NCBI RefSeq assembly: GCF_000423705.1
Contig: NZ_KE384083.1
Coordinates: 872,462-936,461 of the forward strand
Source of the DNA: Stappia stellulata DSM 5886
GTDB taxonomy: Bacteria; Pseudomonadota; Alphaproteobacteria; Rhizobiales; Stappiaceae
DNA length: 64,000 nucleotides
Direction of reading: 5' to 3'
Position 1 is the first letter of the stretch, and each line of letters starts with the position of its first letter. The position numbers and the translations under genes were made by a program. Of the stretch, positions 10,030 to 18,154 are shown in pieces. The notes below the pieces were generated by a model that saw nothing but the letters and a program-made list of their open reading frames with translations, ran no database searches and had not been told where the DNA came from.

Positions 10030-10078
10030 GGGCGCTTGGTAAGCGCCCGCGAAAACATGTGCTGCGTCCGTTACCAAG
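10030..10078 (-). other. glyS leader with competing hairpins
   Basis: On the minus strand the leader between the upstream terminator and glyS holds GGGCGCTT-ACC-AAGCGCCC (10030-10048), a perfect 8-bp stem. Further upstream lies CTTGGTAA (complement of 10071-10078), which is exactly complementary to TTACCAAG inside that hairpin (complement of 10035-10042). The two pairings exclude each other. No T-run follows, so any control would be translational or a processing signal. Function is not established. Confidence 0.35.
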
Positions 10079-10086
10079 GCGGGAGG

Positions 10087-10129
10087 AAAAAGTCACCCCC
10101 ACAGCCAAGCCAGGGCTGCGCGGGGTGAC
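10087..10129 (-). terminator. Terminator downstream of the DUF2207 gene
   Basis: On the minus strand GTCACCCC (complement of 10122-10129) pairs with GGGGTGAC (complement of 10092-10099), with an inner AGCC/GGCT pairing, and is followed directly by five T residues (complement of 10087-10091). It begins 16 bp after the DUF2207 stop. Flanking A-runs on both sides could make it bidirectional. Confidence 0.65.
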
Positions 10130-10145
10130 GAAAAAGAGACGCGGC

Positions 10146-12095
10146 CTACCAGCCACCACCCCCGCCGCCGCCGCCGCCGCCTCCGGAAAAGCCGCCGCCT
10201 CCGGAAAAACCGGAAGACGAGGATTTCGGGGCCGGCAGGGACGAGGAGAAACTTCCCGACATCGCGCTGACGGTATCGCCCAATGTGCTGGAGATATGGT
10301 GCGCATCGAAATGCCGACCGCTGTACCACGTGGGCGCATAGCTGGCCGCGACCGCAGCGCCGGCCGCCGTCGTCAACCAGGCCTCAAAGGCTCTCGACCA
10401 CGGCTTTTCAACCCCCAGCGCAACCGCATAGGGCAAGAGCGTCTCGAAGTGACGCGGGCTCATCTCCGGCGCGCCGGCCATGTTCATCCGGTCTTTTTCG
10501 GCGACCGAAAGATACATGTTCAGCCCCTCGATCTCGTCGAGACGCGCGCGTCCCACCGCGGTTGGCGCGCCGAGCAGGAAGAAGAACAACACGTTTACCG
10601 AAAACAACCCCACGGCGATCAGGACCGGATAGGGGATCTCGCCGTTGATCGAAATCACCGCGAACGCCCCGACGCCCAACGCCATGACGAGCGCGAACAC
10701 GGCAAAGGCAAGACCGACCCGGGCCATGATTCCGCGTGAACGGCTGAGGCTCTTGCCGATCCGCAAGGAGAACAGCGTGCCGACGAAGCCGCCCATCATC
10801 GCGGGGAACAATGCGCCGATTTCGGTCTGATCGAGATTGCCGAACACAACGAGAGCAATGATCGTCAGGACACTCAAGCCGATGCCCGGGACAAGATAGA
10901 GACGGTTTTCCTTGAAGAAGCGCCCCCGGTTTTCCCCTTCGATGGCACCGCGAAAGCTCTTGCCGAGCGAGACCACCGAGATTCCGTTCGCCGTGCTGAG
11001 CGTGAGGCTCGAATTGCGTGCGTCGAACCAGCGGGCAATTGCCGCCTCTCCTTTCGGCAACCCCTTGAGATTTCCCGTCTCGCTCCGGGGCCGGGACAAC
11101 GTCAGATCCTCGGCGAAATCCTCCATCTTCATCCGGCCCTTGATCGCCAGATTGAGACAGGCGGCCGACAGCGCCTTCCAGCCGCCATCGCCGAAGCCCT
11201 TGTCGTAAATATAGGCGGCCAGCGCCGGCGACACGCCGTCGGGCGCCTCGAAACGCGGAAAGACGACGCCCTTCGCCGGGTCGCGTCCAACGAGCCACCA
11301 CGCACCGAAATAATAGACGAGCACCAGCAGCGCGCCGCCGCCGCCCAGGATCGTCGCCATGTTGTCCTGCAGGAAGTAGCCGAGTTCCTCTTCCGGCGTC
11401 GGCGGCGCAACGACGCCCTTTTCCATGGCAACGACAACGCTCAGGCCCTCGCCGGCGGACAAGGGCCGCGTGGTGGAAAAGACAACGCTGTTGCCGGCGT
11501 CTTCCGTACGGGCCGTCACATCGCTTCCGCGCTCGGCGAAGCGGCCGGTGTAGGCAGTCCATTGCTGCGCCGGCGCGCCGTTTGGCAGCACCACCCGAGC
11601 GGTGGCCTTGTCGATCGGGAAGATCCATTCGTTGCCGGTGACGTTCCAGAACAGCTCGTCATAATCTTCGAAGAAGCGGATCTGGCGGGTCGTCTCGTAG
11701 ACGAGCTTGTAGGTGTAGTCGCCCGGCGTCAGCAGGACCTCTTCCCTGCCGAAATAGATTCGGACTCCGCCGCCGCCGCGATTGACCTTATAGCCGTCGG
11801 GCTCTCCGTCGCGGGTTACCGACAAGAGCTCGAATCCGGCCAGCGCACGCCGCCCGTCCGCGGTCTCGAATGCGAGCGGAATGTCGCGGTAGATGCCCCG
11901 CCGGATCTCATTGCCCTCCGCGCGCACGCGGATGGTCTCCGTGACCGTCAGCGTGCCGTCGCCGCCCACCTCGACGGTCGCGTTGAAGGAATGAATGCGT
12001 TCTTGCGCATTGCCCGCACCGCCCGAGACGGCGATCAGGCAAAACGCGAGACCGATCACGGCCATCGCGTGGCGCATTTTCATGACAAGCGGCAT
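10146..12095 (-). CDS. DUF2207 domain-containing membrane protein with Gly-rich C-terminus
   Basis: 649 aa. The N-terminal signal peptide ends around AGNA/QERI near residue 30. A periplasmic DUF2207 domain (about 30-230: [29 protein letters not shown]) is followed by a TM segment near 250-270 ([19 protein letters not shown]), a cytoplasmic region, and further TM pairs around 400-520. The protein ends in a low-complexity tail of FSGGGG and an eleven-glycine run capped by Trp. The family is often found beside LemA, as here (lemA ends 31 bp upstream). Function is unknown; a role in envelope or membrane quality has been suggested for LemA/DUF2207/TPM neighbourhoods. The ATG at 12083 (MKMRHA) is a possible alternative start. 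Confidence 0.85.
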   Translation of the reverse strand: MPLVMKMRHAMAVIGLAFCLIAVSGGAGNAQERIHSFNATVEVGGDGTLTVTETIRVRAEGNEIRRGIYRDIPLAFETADGRRALAGFELLSVTRDGEPDGYKVNRGGGGVRIYFGREEVLLTPGDYTYKLVYETTRQIRFFEDYDELFWNVTGNEWIFPIDKATARVVLPNGAPAQQWTAYTGRFAERGSDVTARTEDAGNSVVFSTTRPLSAGEGLSVVVAMEKGVVAPPTPEEELGYFLQDNMATILGGGGALLVLVYYFGAWWLVGRDPAKGVVFPRFEAPDGVSPALAAYIYDKGFGDGGWKALSAACLNLAIKGRMKMEDFAEDLTLSRPRSETGNLKGLPKGEAAIARWFDARNSSLTLSTANGISVVSLGKSFRGAIEGENRGRFFKENRLYLVPGIGLSVLTIIALVVFGNLDQTEIGALFPAMMGGFVGTLFSLRIGKSLSRSRGIMARVGLAFAVFALVMALGVGAFAVISINGEIPYPVLIAVGLFSVNVLFFFLLGAPTAVGRARLDEIEGLNMYLSVAEKDRMNMAGAPEMSPRHFETLLPYAVALGVEKPWSRAFEAWLTTAAGAAVAASYAPTWYSGRHFDAHHISSTLGDTVSAMSGSFSSSLPAPKSSSSGFSGGGGFSGGGGGGGGGGGW

Positions 12096-12126
12096 GGCGC
12101 CTCTCTTTGCGGTAAGGGCAATCGCT

Positions 12127-12684
12127 CTAGAAGGAGACCTCGGGGACGGCGCGGTCGGCCGGGTCCTCGATCTCGAAATAGTCGGCCTGCTCGAACCCGA
12201 ACTTCCCGGCGATCAGGTTGGCGGGAAAGCTCTCCACCGTCACGTTGAGACCGCGCACCGCGCCGTTGTAGTAGCGCCGCGCCATCTGGATGGTCTCCTC
12301 GACCTTGTCGAGCGAGGCATGGAGATCGCGGAAGCCGTCGTTGGCCTTCAGGTCCGGATAGGCCTCGGCCACCGCGAAAAGCCGGCCGAGCGCCTGGGAC
12401 AGCATCGATTCCGCCTGGGAGCGGCCGGCGACGTCGTCGCGCGGCATGCTGGCCGCGCGCGCGCGCATTTCGGTCACTTCCTCAAGCGTCGCCCTTTCAT
12501 GGGCGGCATAGCCCTTCACCGTCTCGATCAGATTGGGGATGAGGTCGGTGCGGCGCTTGAGCTGAACATCGATGCCGCTCCAGCCCTCGCGCACCATCTG
12601 CCGCTGGCGCACCAGCGTGTTGTAGAGATAGACGACATAAAGCCCGAGCGCGACAAGCACGCCCAGCACGATCCAGGTTCCCAT
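12127..12684 (-). CDS. LemA family protein
   Basis: 185 aa, typical of LemA. One N-terminal TM helix (residues 4-22, [19 protein letters not shown]) is followed by a helical-bundle domain with family landmarks [46 protein letters not shown] and [13 protein letters not shown]....FP. It is probably anchored in the inner membrane. It lies in the same direction as the DUF2207 gene 31 bp downstream and about 140 bp after glyQ. The LemA-DUF2207 pairing is common and suggests a joint envelope function, but no biochemical role can be assigned. Confidence 0.92.
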   Translation of the reverse strand: MGTWIVLGVLVALGLYVVYLYNTLVRQRQMVREGWSGIDVQLKRRTDLIPNLIETVKGYAAHERATLEEVTEMRARAASMPRDDVAGRSQAESMLSQALGRLFAVAEAYPDLKANDGFRDLHASLDKVEETIQMARRYYNGAVRGLNVTVESFPANLIAGKFGFEQADYFEIEDPADRAVPEVSF

Positions 12685-12825
12685 TCCGTCCCGTCCTTCT
12701 TTCCGAAATGATCTTCGGCCCCGACGGGGAAACGCTAGTGCGTCGCCGGGGAAATGTCACCCGAATGTGAGCCCCCGCCTGCCGCTCAGCGGAAGGCCTT
12801 CCTCCCGCCCGTCCGACGGATCGGC

Positions 12826-13782
12826 CTACGCCGTGTACCCGACGCCGCCGGCTTCCGTTTCCAGGAAGGCGCCGCCGCAGGCCTTGGTCAGCTCGCGGAC
12901 GCGCAGGATGTAGCTCTGACGCTCGGTCACGGAAATCACGCCGCGCGCATCGAGCAAGTTGAAGGCGTGGCTCGCCTTGATGCACTGGTCGTACGCCGGC
13001 AGCACCACCTGATGAACGCTTGCGCCCGCCGCATCGCGCGCCTTGGCGCCGGCGTCCAGCAGGCGACGGCATTCGTCTTCCGCGTCCTTGAAATGACGAA
13101 ACAGCGTTTCCGTGTCGGCGTGTTCGAAATTGTGGCGCGAATACTCCTGCTCGGCCTGCAGGAACACATCGCCATAGGTGACCTTTTCCGCGCCCTCGCG
13201 GCCGTTGTAGTTCAGGTCGTAGACGTTATCGACGCCCTGGATGTACATGGCGAGCCGTTCCAGCCCGTAGGTAAGCTCGCCGGAAACGGGCGAACACTCG
13301 AAGCCCGCGACCTGCTGGAAGTAGGTGAACTGCGACACTTCCATGCCGTCGCACCAGCATTCCCAGCCAAGACCCCAGGCGCCGAGTGTCGGGCTTTCCC
13401 AGTCGTCCTCCACGAAGCGGATGTCGTGCAGCGCGGGATCGAGGCCGATGGCATAGAGCGAGTTGAGATAGAGCTCCTGCAGGTTCTCCGGCGAGGGCTT
13501 CAGGATCACCTGGAACTGGTAGTAGTGCTGGAGCCGGTTCGGGTTCTCGCCGTAGCGCCCGTCGGTCGGACGGCGCGAGGGCTGCACATAGGCCGCCTTC
13601 CACGGGCGCGGTCCGAGCGAGCGCAGCGTGGTCGCCGGGTGAAACGTGCCGGCGCCGACCTCCATGTCGTAGGGCTGCAGGACCACGCAGCCCTGATCGG
13701 CCCAATAGCGCTGGAGCGTCAGGATCAGCCCCTGAAAGGAGTTTTCGGGGCGCATGTGCGCGGGCACTGCTTCGCTGGTCAT
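12826..13782 (-). CDS. glyQ: Glycyl-tRNA synthetase alpha subunit
   Basis: 318 aa. The catalytic class II subunit that activates glycine with ATP and, with GlyS, charges tRNA-Gly. The start at 13782 is supported by the conserved N-terminus ([20 protein letters not shown]). Other landmarks are [60 protein letters not shown] and [10 protein letters not shown]. In many Rhizobiales glyQ and glyS are near each other but not adjacent; here lemA and a DUF2207 gene lie between them. Confidence 0.97.
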   Translation of the reverse strand: MTSEAVPAHMRPENSFQGLILTLQRYWADQGCVVLQPYDMEVGAGTFHPATTLRSLGPRPWKAAYVQPSRRPTDGRYGENPNRLQHYYQFQVILKPSPENLQELYLNSLYAIGLDPALHDIRFVEDDWESPTLGAWGLGWECWCDGMEVSQFTYFQQVAGFECSPVSGELTYGLERLAMYIQGVDNVYDLNYNGREGAEKVTYGDVFLQAEQEYSRHNFEHADTETLFRHFKDAEDECRRLLDAGAKARDAAGASVHQVVLPAYDQCIKASHAFNLLDARGVISVTERQSYILRVRELTKACGGAFLETEAGGVGYTA

Positions 13783-14101
13783 GATCTTTCGTCCTTGCCG
13801 CTGCCGGAACCGGCGCACAGGCGCGCGCCCGGTCGGCGCGACAGGTGCCACCATCGCCCCGCGCCGTCAAGGCGGCTTGGCCGCGCAAACGCGCCGGCCG
13901 AGCCGCATCCGAAGGCGAAGACCGTCCGCCTGGTCCGCGCAGGGGCAAAGACGACGCCCTGTGCTGCGCATCACATCACCTAACCTTCCGCTACGGCACT
14001 ATGACATCACAGGCAAGGCGGACAATGAACACCGCACCCTGAGCGACAAACGATCCGCACCGGCGGGCAAACCACTCACACATGACAGGAAGGAAACCAA
14101 A
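13783..14101. other. Divergent intergenic region between glyQ and a small secreted-protein gene
   Basis: 319 bp that must hold the promoters of glyQ (minus) and of the gene at 14102 (plus). An AGGAAGG Shine-Dalgarno lies just upstream of 14102. I see no convincing -35/-10 pair, palindrome or ORF in the rest. Confidence 0.5.
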
Positions 14102-14494
14102 ATGACCGATCTGCGAAAAATGACACTGATGAGTGTTGTCACCCTGACGATGGCATTCGGGGCGAGCCAGGCAATGGCACAAAGCAGCGCCGGCCAAGGC
14201 GGTGGCGGCGGCGGCGCGAGCCAGAGTGCATCCGTCGACGGCAGCAGCGGCGGCGGTCGCCGCGGCTGGGGACCGAAGAGCAGCGTGGGCGGGCCGATCC
14301 TCTGTGCGACGCCGAGCTGCATGGCCACCGCTGCCGCGGCCACCCATGTGCCCGGAAAGCCGCGCAGGCCGGCACGCACGCCGATCCTCAAGAAGCAGGA
14401 GGAAGGATGCAGCAAGATCCGCTACGTCTATCCGAACGGCACCGTGATCATCCAGTCCGATTGCCCGCGTCCGGTGATCGGGACCCACCGGTAA
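14102..14494 (+). CDS. Small secreted Gly/Ser-rich protein of unknown function
   Basis: 130 aa. A clear signal peptide (hydrophobic TLMSVVTLTMAFGASQ, cleavage probably after AMA near residue 26) predicts export to the periplasm or beyond. The mature protein starts with a low-complexity Gly/Ser segment (about 27-55), then a basic Pro-rich middle, and ends with a conserved-looking EGCSKIRYVYPNGTVIIQSD-type segment. Four cysteines (ILCATPSC; EGC; SDC) could form disulfides. AGGAAGG about 9 nt upstream supports the start, and a strong hairpin terminator follows. I do not recognise the family. Confidence 0.75.
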   Translation: MTDLRKMTLMSVVTLTMAFGASQAMAQSSAGQGGGGGGASQSASVDGSSGGGRRGWGPKSSVGGPILCATPSCMATAAAATHVPGKPRRPARTPILKKQEEGCSKIRYVYPNGTVIIQSDCPRPVIGTHR

Positions 14495-14514
14495 CCGAAG
14501 GATTGCGCAAACAC

Positions 14515-14549
14515 CGAAAACGGGGACGCCAGACGTGCCCCCGTTTTCG
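14515..14549. terminator. Bidirectional hairpin terminator
   Basis: CGAAAACGGGG (14515-14525) pairs perfectly with CCCCGTTTTCG (14539-14549), an 11-bp stem whose A/T base supplies a U-run in either direction. It lies between the convergent small secreted-protein gene and the CDF transporter gene and could serve both. Confidence 0.75.
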
Positions 14550-14592
14550 ACCCGATTTCGTCCCGCCAGACCGGCCCGGCCTGTTCAACCGA

Positions 14593-15267
14593 TCAGGCTG
14601 CCGGCGTTTCCCCGCCATGATCATGCCCGTGACCTTGCGCCGTTCCGGCCGCCTTTGCGGTGGTGCGTTCGCGCCACGCCTGCACGATGATCTGGAAGGC
14701 GGAGGAGAGAAACAGACCGGCCATCAGCCCAGCGACCAGAAGATCCGGCCAGCCCGTGTCGCTTGCCCATACGCCCGCCGCCGCAATCATGACCGCGATA
14801 TTGCCGATCGCATCGTTGCGCGAGCACAGCCAGACGGAGCGCACATTGGCGTCGCCGTCCTTGTAGCGCATCAGCAAGCCGACACTCGCCAGATTGGCCG
14901 CCAGCGCCAGAAAACCGATGGCGCCCATCACCTCGGCCTGCGGCACCCCCAGGACCATCACCTGGTAGAGCGTCGACCCCAGCACCCACAGGCCCATGGC
15001 GAGCAGGCTGATGCCCTTCACAAGCGCAGCGGTGGCACGCACATTCAAGGAAGCGCCGATGACCGCTAGCGAAATGCCGTATGTCATCGCGTCGCCGAAG
15101 AAATCCAGCGCATCGGCCTTCAACGCCTGGGAACCGGCCATCTGACCGGCGACCATCTCGACGATGAACATCGCCGCATTGATCGCAATGACCGCCCAGA
15201 GCCGGCGCTTGTAGTCGTCCGACAGGCCTTCGAACGTCCCGTGATCGTGTCCGCAGCATGCACCCAT
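14593..15267 (-). CDS. CDF-type heavy-metal cation transporter without C-terminal domain
   Basis: 224 aa, shorter than the roughly 300 aa of full CDF proteins because the cytoplasmic C-terminal domain is absent. The N-terminus has a metal-binding look (GACCGHDHG) and the C-terminus is His-rich (GHGHDHGG), with six TM segments between. TM2 carries DALDFFGD (D55, D59), and TM5 carries NDAIGN (D152, N156) where most CDFs have HxxxD, so the transport site is atypical. It is predicted to export a divalent metal such as Zn, Cd or Co across the inner membrane. It is divergent from a Cys-rich MerR regulator with a MerR-type promoter between them. AGAGGA upstream of 15267 supports the start. Confidence 0.85.
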   Translation of the reverse strand: MGACCGHDHGTFEGLSDDYKRRLWAVIAINAAMFIVEMVAGQMAGSQALKADALDFFGDAMTYGISLAVIGASLNVRATAALVKGISLLAMGLWVLGSTLYQVMVLGVPQAEVMGAIGFLALAANLASVGLLMRYKDGDANVRSVWLCSRNDAIGNIAVMIAAAGVWASDTGWPDLLVAGLMAGLFLSSAFQIIVQAWRERTTAKAAGTAQGHGHDHGGETPAA

Positions 15268-15336
15268 GGTGGGATTCCTCTTGCTTTGCGATGAGACCCG
15301 TCCTTGCCCGACAGGCCTTGTTCAGTGTTGCGGCAG

Positions 15337-15367
15337 ACCCTAAATGCTGTAGCGACTAGAGGTTCAA
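15337..15367 (-). promoter_or_regulatory. MerR-type promoter/operator with 19-bp spacer
   Basis: On the minus strand, -35 TTGAAC (complement of 15362-15367) and -10 TAGGGT (complement of 15337-15342) are separated by 19 bp instead of 17. The dyad CTSTAGYnRCTASAG at 15347-15361 lies in the spacer. This overlong spacer with an internal dyad is the hallmark of promoters activated by MerR-family metal sensors through DNA untwisting. It drives the CDF transporter gene and overlaps the region upstream of the divergent merR-like gene. Confidence 0.8.
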
Positions 15368-15378
15368 GAGGAAAAATC

Positions 15379-15792
15379 ATGCTGTCGATCGGCGCACTCT
15401 CAAAGGCCACCGGTGTCAAGGTCCCGACGATCCGCTACTACGAACACCAAGGGCTGATCGCCCCGCCGGTGCGGTCCCACGGCAACCAGCGCCGCTACGA
15501 GCCGGCGGCGCGCGAGCGGCTCTCGTTCATTCGCCATGCCCGCGATCTCGGATTGCCACTGGACGCGATCCGCGAACTGCTGGAATTGAGCGAGACACCG
15601 GAGATGCCTTGCGCGGATGCCCACCGCATCGCGGTCGGCCATCTTGCCGAGGTACGCGCACGCATTGCCCGGCTGCAAAATCTCGAGGCGGAACTCCAAC
15701 GCATCACGACGGCCTGCGATGCCGAGACCATCGGCGACTGCCACGTCATTCACGCGCTTGCCGATCACGCCCTGTGCGAACGCGACCACTGA
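15379..15792 (+). CDS. MerR-family heavy-metal-responsive regulator
   Basis: 137 aa. The N-terminal winged HTH is typical (IGALSKATGVKVPTIRYYEHQGL), followed by a dimerisation helix (about 80-115) and a C-terminal metal loop. C78, C113 and C121 match the spacing of the Cys triad in CadR/PbrR/ZntR-type sensors, and an extra C133 lies near the end. It probably senses Zn, Cd or Pb and activates the divergent CDF exporter. The ATG at 15379 is preceded by AAGAGG; the longer in-frame extension upstream would run through the operator and is not believed. Confidence 0.9.
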   Translation: MLSIGALSKATGVKVPTIRYYEHQGLIAPPVRSHGNQRRYEPAARERLSFIRHARDLGLPLDAIRELLELSETPEMPCADAHRIAVGHLAEVRARIARLQNLEAELQRITTACDAETIGDCHVIHALADHALCERDH

Positions 15793-15808
15793 GGAACGCG
15801 CGAGGGCC

Positions 15809-15994
15809 TCAGTCCTTCGGCCGATAGCGCCCGGTTTCGGGGTCGCGTTCCAGCGTCTTCATCGGCTGGGCGTCGGTTGTCTTGCGCGCGGCCCTGGACA
15901 CGCGGTTTTCCACCCGGCCCATTTCGCGGCGAACCGCGCGGTACAGCACATATCCGCCGACCGCCAGGGCTGCCGCGCCAAACACATTCACCAT
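15809..15994 (-). CDS. Small single-pass membrane protein, unknown function
   Basis: 61 aa. One N-terminal hydrophobic helix (about residues 3-20, NVFGAAALAVGGYVLYRAV) is followed by a basic, charged tail ending DPETGRYRPKD. GGGAG about 9 nt upstream of the ATG at 15994 and codon use like its neighbours support it as real. It is the last gene in a co-directional run after the uracil-DNA glycosylase-like and S49 peptidase genes, 77 bp after the latter. The family is not recognised. Confidence 0.65.
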   Translation of the reverse strand: MVNVFGAAALAVGGYVLYRAVRREMGRVENRVSRAARKTTDAQPMKTLERDPETGRYRPKD

Positions 15995-16071
15995 TGAACT
16001 GCTCCCGTTGCTGTGGCGACAGACCTGTCAACGCGCCAAAGGGGCTCGAGTTTCGCCTGTACCCGGCGCAA

Positions 16072-16959
16072 TCACAATCCGTATCGCGTCCAGAGCGCAC
16101 GAATTTCCAGCGCCGAAAAGGCTTCGTCCGCGAGCCCTTGGGTCAGTCCGCCCGACGCTCCCGCCGCGACGCCCGAGGCGGGCCGGCGCCCGAACAGCGA
16201 GCGAGGGGCGGAAATCAGCGGCGTTTTCACCTTGTCGCCGTAACGGGCCCGCAGCACCGAGCGCAAATCGCCGAGGCTATCGACCAGCCCGAGATCGCGC
16301 GCCGCCGATCCTGTCCAGAACAGTCCGGTGAAAAGGTCCGGATTGTCGACCAGAACCTCGCCCCGGCGGGTCTTGACGAGATCGATGAACACGTCATGGA
16401 CCTCGAGCTGCAGCGCCTTCAGATGCTGCACGTCTTCCTCGCGCTCCGGGCGGAACGGATCGAGGATCGCCTTGTTGGAGCCGGCGGTGTGCACACGTCG
16501 CTCGACGCCGAGCTTGGCGAGTGCCTCGGGAAAGCCGAATCCCGCCGAAACAACCCCGATGGAGCCGACGATCGAAGAGGGATCGGCAACGATTTCATCG
16601 CCGGCGACGGCAATCATATAGCCGCCGGAAGCCGCCACATCCTCGACGAAGACGAGCACGTCCTTCTTCTTTTCCTCGGCAAGCGCACGAATTCGCCGAT
16701 GGATCAGATGCGCCTGGACAGGCGACCCCCCCGGCGAATTGATGATCAGCGCGACTGCCGGACCTTCGATGCCGAAGGCCTTGTCGAGCTGCTGGGCGAC
16801 ATTCGCGAGCGACAGCCCCGGCCGCAGCGGCGAGGCCATGCCGATGGCCCCCTGGAGCCGCACGACCGGCACCGTCGTTGGAACATTGCCCCATTTTCCG
16901 GGAAGACGTTTTCGCAAACGGTCGAGCACGCGGGCGCTCCTTCTTGGTTTGAATGTCAA
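16072..16959 (-). CDS. S49-family (SppA/SohB-like) serine peptidase
   Basis: 295 aa. The catalytic Ser/Lys dyad is visible: S111 in EDVAASGGYMIA and K163 in AGSNKAILDPFRP. INSPGGSPVQ at 74-83 is the family's oxyanion region. There is no signal peptide or clear TM segment, so this is a compact cytoplasmic or membrane-associated form rather than a full SppA. S49 enzymes degrade signal-peptide remnants and membrane-protein fragments. It lies 81 bp downstream of the uracil-DNA glycosylase-like gene in the same direction. Confidence 0.9.
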   Translation of the reverse strand: MTFKPRRSARVLDRLRKRLPGKWGNVPTTVPVVRLQGAIGMASPLRPGLSLANVAQQLDKAFGIEGPAVALIINSPGGSPVQAHLIHRRIRALAEEKKKDVLVFVEDVAASGGYMIAVAGDEIVADPSSIVGSIGVVSAGFGFPEALAKLGVERRVHTAGSNKAILDPFRPEREEDVQHLKALQLEVHDVFIDLVKTRRGEVLVDNPDLFTGLFWTGSAARDLGLVDSLGDLRSVLRARYGDKVKTPLISAPRSLFGRRPASGVAAGASGGLTQGLADEAFSALEIRALWTRYGL

Positions 16960-17040
16960 CGGGAACCAGCTGGCCCTTTGCCGGGATATAAGAGTTTGCC
17001 ACGCCGAAAAAAGGCGTCGTCCGGCGGCCAGGAGACCAGG

Positions 17041-17994
17041 TCAGTCGGACGCGGATTGCGCCAGCGCGGCCTGAAGCGCCAGGAGGTCGCGCCAGGCATA
17101 GCGTTTCTGCTCGGGATTGCGCAGCAGATGGTCGGGATGGAACGTGGCGAGCGCCTTCATCGTGCGCCCCGCAAGCGGCACATCAAGCCATTTGCCGCGC
17201 AACCGCAGGATCCCGTCCGGGTGGCCGGTCAGCGCATTGGCCGGATCGCCGCCCAGAAACACCAGCACGGCGGGCGCGACGAGCTCGATCTGGCGCAGTG
17301 CGAAGGGCTTGCAGATCTCAACCTCCTGCGGGCTCGCCTTGCGGTCTCCCGGCGGGCGCCAGGGCACCAGGTTGGTCACGCAGACGGCGTCGCGCGACAG
17401 GCCGACGGCCCCGAGCATGCGGTCGAACAAACGCCCTGCCGGCCCCACAAAGGGCAGCCCTTCGCGGTCGTCCTCGCGCCGGGGAGCGCCGCCCATGAAC
17501 ATCACCCGGGCGCCGGGGCGGCCTTGCGCGAACACGAAGGATTTGGCCGACATCTTGAGATTGCAGCCGTTGAACGCGGCGACCGCCTCGCGCAGGGCAT
17601 CGAGTGTGGGTGCATTGCTGGCAAGTTCGCGGGCCGCTGCCACGGCCTCGTCGTCCGGCATCACGGCATGATGGGTCGGTTCCTGCGGGCCGGCCGGTCG
17701 TGCCGGCTCGCTTGGCAGGGGCACCGATCCGGGAATTGCGTGCCCTCCCCTGCCGGGATCCGCTGTCGTGCCGTGGGGGGCGGCCTGACCCGCCGACGGC
17801 GCCGCCGCGGATACCGCCCGCGGTGCGGGTCGGGCCGACAGCGCGAAGGCATCGACAGGATCCATGTCGATCCAGGCGTCGGCGCCCGAACCGACATAGA
17901 AGTCGATCAGCGCCTCGAGCGCGCGTGCGTGCCCGGCGCCGGGCTGTCGCGGATCATTGCTGTTGCCGGGTTCCATGGCATGGTTGTGCCGCAT
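17041..17994 (-). CDS. Uracil-DNA glycosylase family 4-like protein
   Basis: 317 aa. The N-terminal ~110 residues are Ala/Pro-rich and poorly structured; the glycosylase domain spans about 125-310. Landmarks are FNGCNLKMSAKSFVFAQG (C144), the LPFVGPAGRLFDRML segment, TNLVPWRPPGDRK (208-219), C228, and HPDHLL (286-291) as the second catalytic motif. The first active-site motif reads GGAP (168-171) where family 4 enzymes usually have GEAPG, and the N-terminal CxxC pair of the classical Fe-S cluster is not evident. The fold assignment is strong, but activity on uracil is less certain. An alternative start is the ATG at 17976. Confidence 0.85.
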   Translation of the reverse strand: MRHNHAMEPGNSNDPRQPGAGHARALEALIDFYVGSGADAWIDMDPVDAFALSARPAPRAVSAAAPSAGQAAPHGTTADPGRGGHAIPGSVPLPSEPARPAGPQEPTHHAVMPDDEAVAAARELASNAPTLDALREAVAAFNGCNLKMSAKSFVFAQGRPGARVMFMGGAPRREDDREGLPFVGPAGRLFDRMLGAVGLSRDAVCVTNLVPWRPPGDRKASPQEVEICKPFALRQIELVAPAVLVFLGGDPANALTGHPDGILRLRGKWLDVPLAGRTMKALATFHPDHLLRNPEQKRYAWRDLLALQAALAQSASD

Positions 17995-18041
17995 CGCGGG
18001 CGGCGGCGCAACGGTGCGGGATGACAGCGCGCATCATTCCG

Positions 18042-18051
18042 TTTACGTAAA
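18042..18051. promoter_or_regulatory. Palindrome TTTACGTAAA upstream of ETF-QO
   Basis: A perfect 10-bp palindrome lies 104 bp ahead of the ETF-QO start, in the 160-bp gap shared with the divergent glycosylase-like gene. ACGT-centred palindromes are typical of regulators of fatty-acid and branched-chain amino-acid catabolism in proteobacteria, which would suit ETF-QO, but a 10-mer is weak evidence. Confidence 0.3.
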
Positions 18052-18154
18052 GGGAAATTTCATTTCTGAATCCGCATGCACATTGCAGCGGCTTTCGCAC
18101 TGCACTAAACAGAAGCGGAGTGACACGGATCGTGAATTTGCGGGGGAGACAGGT

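Noticed and set aside
10004-10145. T-box riboswitch for glyS
   Set aside because: No T-box sequence or specifier-loop layout is present, and T-boxes are not expected in alphaproteobacteria.
13991-14488. Minus-strand 165-codon frame opposite the small secreted protein
   Set aside because: The plus-strand gene has a signal peptide, Shine-Dalgarno and terminator; the antisense frame lacks all of these.
15877-18024. Plus-strand frame of 715 codons across the S49 and glycosylase genes
   Set aside because: It spans three minus-strand genes and their spacers without any recognisable domain.
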